Shown: positions 1 to 8,723 of the stretch, piece after piece
Layout of the letters: every line of letters begins with the position of its first letter
Position numbering within the stretch: position 1 is the first letter of the stretch
Source: Patescibacteria group bacterium
GTDB lineage: Bacteria > Patescibacteriota > Microgenomatia > UBA12405
Length of the DNA: 32,599 nt
Reading direction: 5' to 3'
Assembly: GCA_013387215.1 (NCBI GenBank)
Contig: WARW01000018.1
Location: 1-32,599 of the forward strand
The notes under the pieces: generated by a model
The model's database searches: none
Told to the model about the DNA's origin: nothing
The model's input: only the letters and a program-made list of their open reading frames with translations
Made by a program: the position numbers and the translations under genes

Positions 1-1234
1 CAACTAAAAAAGTGCCTTTACTTCCGTCTTTTTCAGACCATTTAATTTTGCATCCGGCATATTGAGAGGGGATTATTCCTGCAGTTTCCACTACATTATT
101 TTTAGTTCCATTCAAAATTCTGACCTTATCACCGCTGAAAACATAACTAGTCCCATTGTTTACATAAACAAAATCATCTTTTTTCAGATTTTTTCTGACT
201 TGACCGATTGGGCTTTGTTCCAAATAGGCTTGTTGCAATTCTTCAATCGTCATTATATTTTTTTGTTCCTGACCAATCTTTTCATCAGCAGCTTCCATAT
301 CGTCTGAAGACAACACCACCTTAGCACCGGATATTTTATCTACAAATACGTAAGTATTGATGGTTAAACAATTTGTCTTGCTTCCATTAATCATGTATTG
401 GAAAGCTTTATAGGTAGCATCCAAATCAATCATGTCTCCCGGCATATTTTCCTCAATTATTTGATCGCTGCCAAACAAAGCTTTTCTCTCAGCATCAGTA
501 TAGTTGACTAAAACCGATTGTGTTTCTCTGTCAAATAATACCTTAGCTCCAAAAGTTTCACTGATTGCCTTAAAAGACACTTCAACTTTACCGTTTTTAT
601 TCAAACGAGGCGCCAAATCTAAAGTTACCGTTCTTTTTTTACCTTTCTCTGTCACTGTCATCAGTTTGCTGCCATTTTTTATTTTGGTAACTTTTCCTTC
701 GCGGGTAACAGTTGTAATTTGACTCTTTTTATCAAACACAGATTTTGCCCCTAAAATATTTCCTACCATTTCAAGCGGCAGCATTGCCTGTCCTTGAACC
801 ATTTCTGGTGATGTATCAGTTTTTCTGATTAAATTTGTCCCCTCAGAACTTGTTAGCAAATAATAAGGTTTATTAACTCTGACAATTAATTTGTTTTTAG
901 AATTGTTTTTGTTGACTTCCACACTGGCAGTTTTTTCCACATTAGCAGTAGAAGCCATTGCCACCAAAGATGACAAGGCCTTATCATAACGGGCACTGAT
1001 ATCTAACTCTGGGTTAACCGAGACATAAGCACTATCCAATTTTGCTCTATTTTCGCTACTGTTTGTTGAAGCAAATACTGCTGTTCCTTCTGTCAAAACA
1101 GACACGAGCGCAGTTCCAACAGCAATTTCTTTTTTGTGATTTTGCACAAAATCAGAAAAATTCGAACTAGAAGAATTTTCTTCTAAACTTTTAATTTCTT
1201 CCGAGGTAGGGTTATATGTTTTTATTTCTTTCAT
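1..1234 (-). CDS. Copper amine oxidase N-terminal (stalk) domain-like exported protein, C-terminus truncated by window edge
   Basis: Open minus-strand frame from ATG at 1232-1234 to the window edge, absent from the ORF track because it has no stop in the window. Translation MKEIKTYNPTSEEIKSLEENSSSSNFSDFVQNHKKEIAVGTALVSVLTEGTAVFAS...; repeated LPLEMVGNILGAKSVFDKKSQITTVTREGK and FKAISETFGAKVLFDRETQSVLVNY resemble Cu_amine_oxidN1 repeats. Confidence 0.75.
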   Translation of the reverse strand, partial: MKEIKTYNPTSEEIKSLEENSSSSNFSDFVQNHKKEIAVGTALVSVLTEGTAVFASTNSSENRAKLDSAYVSVNPELDISARYDKALSSLVAMASTANVEKTASVEVNKNNSKNKLIVRVNKPYYLLTSSEGTNLIRKTDTSPEMVQGQAMLPLEMVGNILGAKSVFDKKSQITTVTREGKVTKIKNGSKLMTVTEKGKKRTVTLDLAPRLNKNGKVEVSFKAISETFGAKVLFDRETQSVLVNYTDAERKALFGSDQIIEENMPGDMIDLDATYKAFQYMINGSKTNCLTINTYVFVDKISGAKVVLSSDDMEAADEKIGQEQKNIMTIEELQQAYLEQSPIGQVRKNLKKDDFVYVNNGTSYVFSGDKVRILNGTKNNVVETAGIIPSQYAGCKIKWSEKDGSKGTFLV

Positions 1235-1269
1235 ATTTGTATCCTATAAGCTAGGACAATATTGATGGA

Positions 1270-1298
1270 ATTATACGATTTATATACTATAAAATCAA
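1270..1298 (-). promoter_or_regulatory. Sigma70-type promoter for the stalk-domain gene
   Basis: On minus strand TTGATT - 17 nt - TATAAT (plus: ATTATA 1270-1275, AATCAA 1293-1298), upstream of ATG at 1234. Confidence 0.6.
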
Positions 1299-1442
1299 GT
1301 ATTTTTTAAATCCCATAGTATTTTATACATATCAATTACACACCAATCTTTAGCCGTTGCTCAAGCTGATTCTAAGCTAATTCAAATCGAGAAAAACCTT
1401 ACCTAAGTTAGGAGATACACAAAACCTATATTATTAGTGAAA

Positions 1443-1970
1443 TTAGTTTCTAATTGTTATTTTTGAATTAAATTCTTTTTGGGCGTAATCCGCATTACTG
1501 GCGCTCGTAATACCTGCACTTATAATAAAATCAAAACTCACATCACCTGGAACACTAGGCGAGGTGCCTGGACTGCAGCTTACAAAATTTGAACAATCAG
1601 AAACATTCACTTCATCAATACTGGTTAAATTAATTATTTCCCTTGCTGATTCGGAAGATATTTTTCCTTTTTGATTTCCGAATGGGGGAGTACATTTTAA
1701 TACTGTAATATCTCCATCCAAAGTACTTACAAAAGCCATTGATGTTCCCACTCCAGACATTGGACAATCCATCCCCACTGCTTTAGCATTTAAAATATTT
1801 TTTCTTATTTCCCCCAAAGCCCAATTGCCGTTTTGAGTAACTTTATTGGTTACCGACATTTTATTATTAGCTCTGAAAGTGCTCATCAACGCTCCGACTA
1901 TTGATGCTAATATGATTGCCATCATTGTCAAAACCACCACTATTTCAATTAAAGTAAACCCTTTTTTCAT
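1443..1970 (-). CDS. Type IV prepilin-like / pseudopilin protein
   Basis: MKKG|FTLIEIVVVLTMMAIILASIVG class III signal; start chosen at the internal ATG (1970) rather than the ORF-track start (2069). Confidence 0.85.
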   Translation of the reverse strand: MKKGFTLIEIVVVLTMMAIILASIVGALMSTFRANNKMSVTNKVTQNGNWALGEIRKNILNAKAVGMDCPMSGVGTSMAFVSTLDGDITVLKCTPPFGNQKGKISSESAREIINLTSIDEVNVSDCSNFVSCSPGTSPSVPGDVSFDFIISAGITSASNADYAQKEFNSKITIRN

Positions 1971-2395
1971 TAATCGCTTCTCCTTGAAAAAAATCTTTGA
2001 AATGTCGAAGTTTGGTTTTGACCTCCAGTGCCGCCGCTCCAACCAATTTTCACCACTACATTTGCGCAATCAGTAAGTCCGACACCGCAGTTGCTTGATG
2101 CATCATCTATATTTGTAAAACCAACTGAATAAATATAGTTGTCGAAATCAGAACTCGACCACTTTTTATTATATTGGCCTTGCAGTTTCCAAAAATTATC
2201 CGGATCATTTTTCTTTTGGCTGATCAAATCTTCCATCACTATTTGACTTAATTCAGCTGCTTTCTTTCGATCAAAACCTCTATTCCTGGAATTTATAGTA
2301 TTAACCAAAAGAATAATTACACCAGTAATTACAATTGCAACAATACCGATTGCAAAAACTAGTTCTACTACACTTTGCCCTGATTTAGTTTTCAT
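1970..2395 (-). CDS. PilV-like minor prepilin with Gln at +1
   Basis: MKTKSG|QSVVELVFAIGIVAIVITGVIILLV; stop overlaps the next start (TAATG). Confidence 0.75.
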   Translation of the reverse strand: MKTKSGQSVVELVFAIGIVAIVITGVIILLVNTINSRNRGFDRKKAAELSQIVMEDLISQKKNDPDNFWKLQGQYNKKWSSSDFDNYIYSVGFTNIDDASSNCGVGLTDCANVVVKIGWSGGTGGQNQTSTFQRFFSRRSD

Positions 2396-2888
2396 TTATA
2401 AGTCCTGAAGAATTTATATGGATTACTTCTGTATCACCCACACCTTCAGTTGAAGAAATAATAACATCTATTGCACCGCCCATTACACTGGGATCTCCAC
2501 CAATGGAACTGCCCTTATAAGAGGCAAATTTAATTGTTGCTGATGGTGGGTTTATAACAACATTTACTCCATCAGGAGACACGTCTTTACTAAAATAACT
2601 TGTTCCAACATCCATTGCAACCGCTGCAATGTGGCCGTTTGCATTAATATCTACTTGAACATAATTTAAAACATTATTCGTCTTAGAAACACCTTCAGGT
2701 AGCTGCATTGTCGCCGCATAATTCCGTGCCAGTTTTAAAGACGATATTAATTCATTTTTAGTTCCATTTATTTTCTGACTGCCATTAAAATTATTTAAGG
2801 ATACTAAACCAATTCCGGCAAACAACATGATTATCGTTATTGATATTATTAACTCTATTAAAGTAAATCCAAACGAGCTTTTTTTCAT
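2385..2888 (-). CDS. GspH/FimT-like prepilin
   Basis: MKKSSFG|FTLIELIISITIIMLFAGIGLVSLNNF. Confidence 0.8.
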   Translation of the reverse strand: MKKSSFGFTLIELIISITIIMLFAGIGLVSLNNFNGSQKINGTKNELISSLKLARNYAATMQLPEGVSKTNNVLNYVQVDINANGHIAAVAMDVGTSYFSKDVSPDGVNVVINPPSATIKFASYKGSSIGGDPSVMGGAIDVIISSTEGVGDTEVIHINSSGLINEN

Positions 2889-2903
2889 AACACGATTGAA
2901 TAA

Positions 2904-3317
2904 TTATGGGTTTACGACTCTATAATTGCAAGTTTTACAAGTCGGAGATGCACCACAATTTGTGCTATAACTTCCCGTAGTGGCTCCCACATCTTCCATT
3001 TGAGCATCTAAAGTATAATCATAAGAACTACCAACACTTCGAACATAATAATAAGAACAACCGGACTTTGGATCAGTTGGCCAAGCTTGTAAAAATTTAT
3101 TTGTTATTAGAGAATTCGTGTCAGGTGGATAAACACCAATCTGCTGGCGGTACATTTCCAAAGCAATAGCCACTTTTTGGATGTCTGCTGCTCTTCGGCT
3201 GTCTCGTGACTTTTTACTGGTTCCGGCATAATTTACCACTGCCACCACTGTTAACACTGCAATAATGGTTACGACCACAATTAATTCAATTAAAGTAAAA
3301 CCCTTTCTTGTTTTCAC
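2904..3317 (-). CDS. GspG-like prepilin
   Basis: MKTRKG|FTLIELIVVVTIIAVLTVVAVVNYAGTSKKSRDSRRAADIQKVAIALEMYRQQIGVYPP. Confidence 0.85.
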   Translation of the reverse strand: MKTRKGFTLIELIVVVTIIAVLTVVAVVNYAGTSKKSRDSRRAADIQKVAIALEMYRQQIGVYPPDTNSLITNKFLQAWPTDPKSGCSYYYVRSVGSSYDYTLDAQMEDVGATTGSYSTNCGASPTCKTCNYRVVNP

Positions 3318-3748
3318 TGTTGGCTTTTAACACAATAATAAGGACCGGTTGTTCCAGTACCGCTGCCAAAAGCACAAATACCATCTGAATTACCATTGGA
3401 ACGACTTTCCATAGCTGCGCATGCACAATAGGTTGTTGCAATATTGTAAACATAATTTGTCCAGCCAACACCTTTAGGATCTTTTGGGAAGATATCTAAA
3501 ACAACTTGGCTATTTGCGGTCCAGTCAGTTGGAGCATTAGTACCCGCAGGATAAATAAAATTGTTCAAAGAATAAAATTGTTCTGCTGCCGATTGAAGTT
3601 CTTTCATATCTTGAAGTCTTTTTGAGTCTCTCGCTTTCTTTTGGGCGGCTGAAAATGATACTGAAATTAATGCCGATAATATGGCTATAATTGAGATAAC
3701 AACCAACATTTCAAATAACGTAAAACCGTTTATTTTATTTTTTTTCAT
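3314..3748 (-). CDS. GspG-like prepilin
   Basis: MKKNKING|FTLFEMLVVISIIAILSALISVSFSAAQKKARDSKRLQDMKELQSAAEQFYSLNNFIYPAG. Confidence 0.85.
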   Translation of the reverse strand: MKKNKINGFTLFEMLVVISIIAILSALISVSFSAAQKKARDSKRLQDMKELQSAAEQFYSLNNFIYPAGTNAPTDWTANSQVVLDIFPKDPKGVGWTNYVYNIATTYCACAAMESRSNGNSDGICAFGSGTGTTGPYYCVKSQQ

Positions 3749-4257
3749 TATGGTAGGGTAGTCCCTGGAGTAGTGTTAGGACTCGATAATCCAAAACAAT
3801 AATTATAACCACCTAAATTAATGTTTAGTTTACAGTCGGCATCATTAGTGTTTTCTAACTTAGCAAACAAATTGTACGATTTTCCGCTGGCACTCACCAC
3901 ATAACGAAAGGGTGGTTGACCTGATTTTGTTTCAAAAGGCACCACTTTCATATAAGTATAATTATTGCTTGAAAAATCTTTTGTACTCATATTAGTATCA
4001 CCAATCATTTCGTTTATAGTCTTGTTGAAAGTCGTGAATTTGTCAGTAGCCAACGGAAATTTTCCATTATCATCATAGTACATTTGTAAAGCTTTGGTTA
4101 ATGCGTTTAGTTCTGCTTTTCTTTTTATATCACGGGCTTTTTTCTGGGCTGAAGCAAAAGAAGCTGTTACTATAATAGTCAGAATCCCAATAATAGCAAT
4201 CACCACCAAAAGTTCTACTAATGTAAAACCATTTTTATTTTTGGAAATAAATTTCAT
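3748..4257 (-). CDS. GspG-like prepilin
   Basis: MKFISKNKNG|FTLVELLVVIAIIGILTIIVTASFASAQKKARDIKRKAELNALTKALQMYYDDNGKFP; start placed at ATG 4257. Confidence 0.85.
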   Translation of the reverse strand: MKFISKNKNGFTLVELLVVIAIIGILTIIVTASFASAQKKARDIKRKAELNALTKALQMYYDDNGKFPLATDKFTTFNKTINEMIGDTNMSTKDFSSNNYTYMKVVPFETKSGQPPFRYVVSASGKSYNLFAKLENTNDADCKLNINLGGYNYCFGLSSPNTTPGTTLP

Positions 4258-4258
4258 A

Positions 4259-4750
4259 TTACTGAGCACAGACAACATATAACTTATCAGCCGTATTGCC
4301 AATACCTAATCCACAAACACCAGTTACACCGCTGCCGCATTTCACTTGAGAATTTACATCATCATTGCCGCTGCCGGCATCAAGACCCACACAAAGTTGA
4401 AAAGAATCACCATTATCTGTTTGATAATAAGTAAAACCAACGCCTGCAATACCAGGAATTACCTTTAATAATTCTGTTTGATCAGCAGCAGAAAAATTTG
4501 CCACTGAAGTAAAACCAGTTCCGACAGGATACGATTGATGATCATTATAATAAAGCCTTAGTGCATTTTTCATTCCATTCAAGTCTTCAATTCTTTGTGC
4601 ATCTTTAGCTCTATCTCTTGCTCCCATAAAATTAGCCATCAAAATTGCCGTTAAAACTCCGATTATTGATATAACTACTAATAATTCAACTAAACTAAAA
4701 CCCAAATTTAAACGTCTGATATTCTTAAGTTTTCGAATTAATAACAACAT
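4259..4750 (-). CDS. GspG-like prepilin
   Basis: MLLLIRKLKNIRRLNLG|FSLVELLVVISIIGVLTAILMANFMGARDRAKDAQRIEDLNGMKNALRLYYNDHQSYPVG; start at ATG 4750, overlapping the upstream gene. Confidence 0.8.
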   Translation of the reverse strand: MLLLIRKLKNIRRLNLGFSLVELLVVISIIGVLTAILMANFMGARDRAKDAQRIEDLNGMKNALRLYYNDHQSYPVGTGFTSVANFSAADQTELLKVIPGIAGVGFTYYQTDNGDSFQLCVGLDAGSGNDDVNSQVKCGSGVTGVCGLGIGNTADKLYVVCAQ

Positions 4751-5189
4751 AGTTAATATCAGTATAGCAGTAACTTTTCCCACCGCAACTATAAAGTCCC
4801 TTCTTACAATCAGGATCACTTTTACTTTCAAGATCTGTAAATAATTTAAAAATTTTTGCCTTAGAATCAGCTTCATAACAATATGGTTTATCTGGCAGAT
4901 ATTGCTCTTTTGGCATTTGTTTCATATACACATAACCGCTGGCATCAACAAATGGTTTTCCCCATAAACTATTTATATCCGGATCGCTATCATTGCCTTT
5001 TTGCGGCAAATGACCATAATCAGCAAAATATGTCTGAATTGCTTTTGAAACTTCGTTTAAATCGGATTTTCTCGATACGTCTCGAGACTTAGCCTTTGCT
5101 TCAGCAAATTGAGTATAAGTAATAAAACCTAAAACCGACATCACTGCCACCACAATCAATAATTCCAAAAATGTAAAACCTTTTTTCAT
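4725..5189 (-). CDS. GspG-like prepilin
   Basis: MKKG|FTFLELLIVVAVMSVLGFITYTQFAEAKAKSRDVSRKSDLNEVSKAIQTYFADYGHLP. Confidence 0.85.
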   Translation of the reverse strand: MKKGFTFLELLIVVAVMSVLGFITYTQFAEAKAKSRDVSRKSDLNEVSKAIQTYFADYGHLPQKGNDSDPDINSLWGKPFVDASGYVYMKQMPKEQYLPDKPYCYEADSKAKIFKLFTDLESKSDPDCKKGLYSCGGKSYCYTDINYVVINSKT

Positions 5190-5227
5190 AATCTAGATTG
5201 ATTTTACTATATTTAATTCAATAAAAT

Positions 5228-5926
5228 TTAATTGCATCCCGCTTCACAGCAAGCCACTTTACATTTTTTATCGCACGATGGGCTTGCATAACAATTTGAA
5301 CCGCTGCATGCATTATTGCTTGCTCCTTTGCAGGAACCGTCTTGATAAAAATTGCAGACATCTTGTGTGTGATCTAAAGGATGATATGTACAGTTTCCAT
5401 CAATAAAAGGATCGTACCAATTAACGTTTGTGCTTGAAACTCCATAGTTTACATCTAAGGCAGTCATCTCTCCCATATGATAAGTATCAGGAAGATGATA
5501 CCAACCCGAAGGAACATCAGAATCTGTTTTATTTTCCAGATTAGTAAAAACTTTATACCATTTTAAAGCTTCCGGAGAATCCGTTAATATTTTATATGGT
5601 TCACCGGAGATTGGATCGCAGGGCCAGGTATTGAGCCAAGGAGCCATCACATTTGAGCCGCAATTTGATCTTTGCATTAATTGATCTACTAATGCGGCAT
5701 CAGGATAATGACCTTTATCATTCAAATATTCTTCAAAAGCGGTTTTTATTTTATTTAAATCTTTTTTTCTTCTAGCATCATTACCTCGATTCATCATGGC
5801 TATCGGATTTAATGTTGTAGTTAAAATTAAAATTAAAATCGCCAAAATAGAAACACAAACCAACAGTTCAACTAAAGTAATTCCTTTCGTTCCAATCCAA
5901 AAAAATTTCTTATTTTTTAAAACCAT
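5228..5926 (-). CDS. Prepilin-like protein with Cys-rich C-terminal tail
   Basis: FFWIGTKG|ITLVELLVCVSILAILILILTTTLNPIAMMNRGNDARRKKDLNKIKTAFEEYLNDKGHYPD; about ten Cys in the last ~55 residues. Confidence 0.85.
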   Translation of the reverse strand: MVLKNKKFFWIGTKGITLVELLVCVSILAILILILTTTLNPIAMMNRGNDARRKKDLNKIKTAFEEYLNDKGHYPDAALVDQLMQRSNCGSNVMAPWLNTWPCDPISGEPYKILTDSPEALKWYKVFTNLENKTDSDVPSGWYHLPDTYHMGEMTALDVNYGVSSTNVNWYDPFIDGNCTYHPLDHTQDVCNFYQDGSCKGASNNACSGSNCYASPSCDKKCKVACCEAGCN

Positions 5927-6720
5927 TTATATATTAAATTTAACACAAGATTTCCACATGACCAAGCCATTACTGTTCCCAAAATTAAATATGGACCAAA
6001 TGGAAGAACTGAATTTTTTTTAGCTTTTTTGAAAATCATTAATCCAATTCCCACGATCGCACCAACAATAAACGCCACATAAAAAGCCAATATAGTTTTT
6101 TGACCGCCCAAAAGAAATCCCATAAAAACGGCTAGTTTTACATCTCCAATACCCATACCTTTTCCTTTTGTTGCCACATATAAAGTCAATAAAAATCCAC
6201 ACGCTCCGATCGCTGCAAATAAATTAATCCAAGCCAAATTATGGTTTAAATAATTAATCGCAATAGATCCTACAACTAAAACTGCTGTTGAAAAATCTGG
6301 TAATTCCATATATTTAAAATCAAAGGTAGCGCTCAAAACTAAAAACACAATCATTAATAAACCAATCAATAAACTCAAGAATAATTTTGCATTTCCAAAT
6401 AAATCAAATGAAAAACTATTAAAATAAACAACAAACAAAACTCCTGTAGCTAATTCGACAATAGGGTAGGAAATTGGCAATTTTTTATGACAGCATGAAG
6501 TTTTGCCGCCTAAATATAACCAAGAAATTATAGGAATATTTTCCCAAATTTTAAGTCGTTTGCCGCAGTTGTCACAATAGCTAAACTTATCGTCAGCCAC
6601 TTTTTTATCCATATTTTTTTTATGGCCGTATTTTATTGCCAAACGATATTCCCACATATTCACAAACGATCCAAAACAAGCTCCTAAAATAAAAACCATT
6701 ATTTTCAAAAGTAAAAGCAT
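5917..6720 (-). CDS. pilD: Type IV prepilin peptidase / N-methyltransferase
   Basis: GACFGSFVNMWEYRL, CDNCGKRL...PISYPIVE, A24 motif KGMGIGDVKLAVFMG, FGPYLILG. Confidence 0.93.
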   Translation of the reverse strand: MLLLLKIMVFILGACFGSFVNMWEYRLAIKYGHKKNMDKKVADDKFSYCDNCGKRLKIWENIPIISWLYLGGKTSCCHKKLPISYPIVELATGVLFVVYFNSFSFDLFGNAKLFLSLLIGLLMIVFLVLSATFDFKYMELPDFSTAVLVVGSIAINYLNHNLAWINLFAAIGACGFLLTLYVATKGKGMGIGDVKLAVFMGFLLGGQKTILAFYVAFIVGAIVGIGLMIFKKAKKNSVLPFGPYLILGTVMAWSCGNLVLNLIYKWF

Positions 6721-6750
6721 AAATCATTCTAACAAATCTTTATTAACTAA

Positions 6751-6774
6751 AAACCCCGCCGATTGGCGGGGTTT
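6751..6774 (-). terminator. Rho-independent terminator downstream of the major pilin gene
   Basis: AAACCCCGCC-GATT-GGCGGGGTTT perfect hairpin; on minus strand followed by further T (GGCGGGGTTTTTAG). Confidence 0.9.
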
Positions 6775-6795
6775 GAGTTCTAAACTAATTTTACC

Positions 6796-7482
6796 TTAGT
6801 TAACCTTACCTTCAGGTACACAGATTAAGTTTGGATTAGCAGCACTTGGAACATATGACCAGTTAGAAACCTGGGTGATTCCGCAGCTAGCAGCACCTGG
6901 AACATAATCAAATAGTGCTGGAATAGCTGGATCTAAACATTTAAGATTAGCTGCTTTTGCAGAACTTCTATCTGCATTTGCTTTTGGAAAGTAACAAACA
7001 TAGTTCGATCCTGAATTACCATTGTGGAAAAGCCAGAAATTATCTTCTGGAAGTGGATTTGCTTGGAATGGAGCTTTACCGGCAAATGAACTTTTCAATT
7101 CAGAGGTATTAACTAATTCACCGTATTGACCGGCAGCATAAGTTGGTACAGTTGAACCAGCTGCATTAGGAGCTAAAATACCAAACATTGGATTGGTACC
7201 GACAGCAGCATAAGTAGTACTAGAGCTGACTGTTTGACCAATAATATTCCATGGATAAACATTTTGTGAAGCGTAATATCTTTCGAGTGCTCCTAAAACT
7301 TCTGCAGCATCGTTCTGCATTTTACTGTCTCTTGCTTTGTTGGTTTGTTCGATTGGATTGATAGTTGCCAAAACAGCCACTGATAGGATTGCGATCAAGG
7401 CGATAACTATTAATAATTCCACTAAAGTGAAACCCTTTAACCCGATATTTCTTGTTTTCATTTTTTGTAAATTTTTAATCAT
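6796..7482 (-). CDS. Type IV pilin, candidate major pilin (start 7482 or 7461)
   Basis: MKTRNIGLKG|FTLVELLIVIALIAILSVAVLATINPIEQTNKARDSKMQNDAAEVLGALERYYASQNVYPWN. Confidence 0.9.
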   Translation of the reverse strand: MIKNLQKMKTRNIGLKGFTLVELLIVIALIAILSVAVLATINPIEQTNKARDSKMQNDAAEVLGALERYYASQNVYPWNIIGQTVSSSTTYAAVGTNPMFGILAPNAAGSTVPTYAAGQYGELVNTSELKSSFAGKAPFQANPLPEDNFWLFHNGNSGSNYVCYFPKANADRSSAKAANLKCLDPAIPALFDYVPGAASCGITQVSNWSYVPSAANPNLICVPEGKVN

Positions 7483-7500
7483 TAAATATTGTTTAATATC

Positions 7501-7529
7501 ATTATTTACTACTAGAATTGCGATGTCAA
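7501..7529 (-). promoter_or_regulatory. Dedicated promoter for the candidate major pilin gene, overlapping the 3' end of pilC
   Basis: Minus strand TTGACA - 17 nt - AATAAT (plus: ATTATT 7501-7506, TGTCAA 7524-7529). Confidence 0.6.
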
Positions 7530-8723
7530 GTTATAGATTGGCATCATAACTGCGATGACCAAAAAAGCCACACCAATACCCAAAACAATCATAATCAAAG
7601 GCTCGATTGCAGAGGTTAAAGATTTAACTGATTGCTCGGCTTCTGCAGCAAAATAATCAGATACTCGCATTAAAACTTCATCCAATTTGCCGGTTGCTTC
7701 TCCGGTGGCAACCATTTGGTTTACAATCGGTGGAAAAATTTCTGTTTCTTCAAATGAATTAGCAATACTAAAACCTTTTTGAACTCTTTCTGCAATTTTT
7801 AAATACGCTTGATAATAAAGTTCATTGTCTGCCACTTTGGCCACAATTCTCAATGCCTCAACCAAAGCAATACCCGCTGCCAAAAGCATCGACAATGTTC
7901 TCATTGTGTTTGCCATGACATTTTTCTTGGTTAACTCTCCGTAAATTGGAATCTTAAATTTGTAAGTATCAACTTTTAATCTAAGATCTTCATTTTGCTT
8001 ACTTATCTTTAAAAAAGTAGCTGCAACTGCAGCAAATATTGGCAATAAAAACCAAAATTTTTGAAAGAAATTAGAAGTCGCCATTAAAACTCTTGTTGCC
8101 ATTGGCAAATCCGTTCCAAAATCTGAATAAAGTCCTAACAATTTAGGCACCACAAACACCATCATGATCACCACCACCACAATCATACCCACAATAACGA
8201 TGATTGGATAAATCATGGCTCCTTTTACTTTACTTGAAAACTCATTTTCCCGTTCAAGATTGTCGGCTAATTTCCCCAAAATTTCATCCAAAACTCCTCC
8301 TTCTTCACCGGCATTAATAGAAGCAATATATGCTTCTCCGAAAATATTTTTATATTTTTCCAAAGCCTCGCCAAGCGAATGGCCGCCCTGAACAGTGTTT
8401 AAAGCTGTATCAATAATTTCATACATTAAATTATTTCTATCGAGTTGGTTTTTTAATAAAGATAAAGCATCTGTTAAAGCCAGACCTGAGTTAAGCATCG
8501 TTGATAATTGTCTCGTAAAACTTGAAACTTGTTTCAATCCCACCCGGCCGACAAAATTCCGATAAACTTCACTCAACATTCCTTGTGTTTCTTGGGCAAT
8601 CGATAAAGGCACAAGTCCATTGCTTTTTATTGACTCCAGCACTTCTTCTTTGTCATGCATATCCAACATTCCCTTAATTGTTTTTCCATTCCAATCTTTA
8701 GCTTTGTATGCGAATCTTGTCAT
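7512..8723 (-). CDS. pilC: Type IV pilus inner membrane platform protein
   Basis: T2SSF-type domains: QVSSFTRQLSTMLNSGLALTDALSLL, GEEGGVLDEILGKLADNLERE, GATGEATGKLDE-like VATGEATGKLDEVL. Confidence 0.95.
   Translation of the reverse strand: MTRFAYKAKDWNGKTIKGMLDMHDKEEVLESIKSNGLVPLSIAQETQGMLSEVYRNFVGRVGLKQVSSFTRQLSTMLNSGLALTDALSLLKNQLDRNNLMYEIIDTALNTVQGGHSLGEALEKYKNIFGEAYIASINAGEEGGVLDEILGKLADNLERENEFSSKVKGAMIYPIIVIVGMIVVVVIMMVFVVPKLLGLYSDFGTDLPMATRVLMATSNFFQKFWFLLPIFAAVAATFLKISKQNEDLRLKVDTYKFKIPIYGELTKKNVMANTMRTLSMLLAAGIALVEALRIVAKVADNELYYQAYLKIAERVQKGFSIANSFEETEIFPPIVNQMVATGEATGKLDEVLMRVSDYFAAEAEQSVKSLTSAIEPLIMIVLGIGVAFLVIAVMMPIYNLTSQF

Noticed and set aside
62-722. Plus-strand ORFs at 62-307 and 504-722
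   Set aside because: Antisense to the continuous minus-strand stalk-domain frame, which runs off the window and is missing from the track.
1400-1425. CCTAA-c-TTAGG-like inverted repeat downstream of the pilin array
   Set aside because: Stem too short with a one-base loop; not a credible terminator.
3286-3471. Minus-strand 61-aa ORF overlapping two pilin genes
   Set aside because: Out-of-frame shadow of the 3314-3748 pilin gene.
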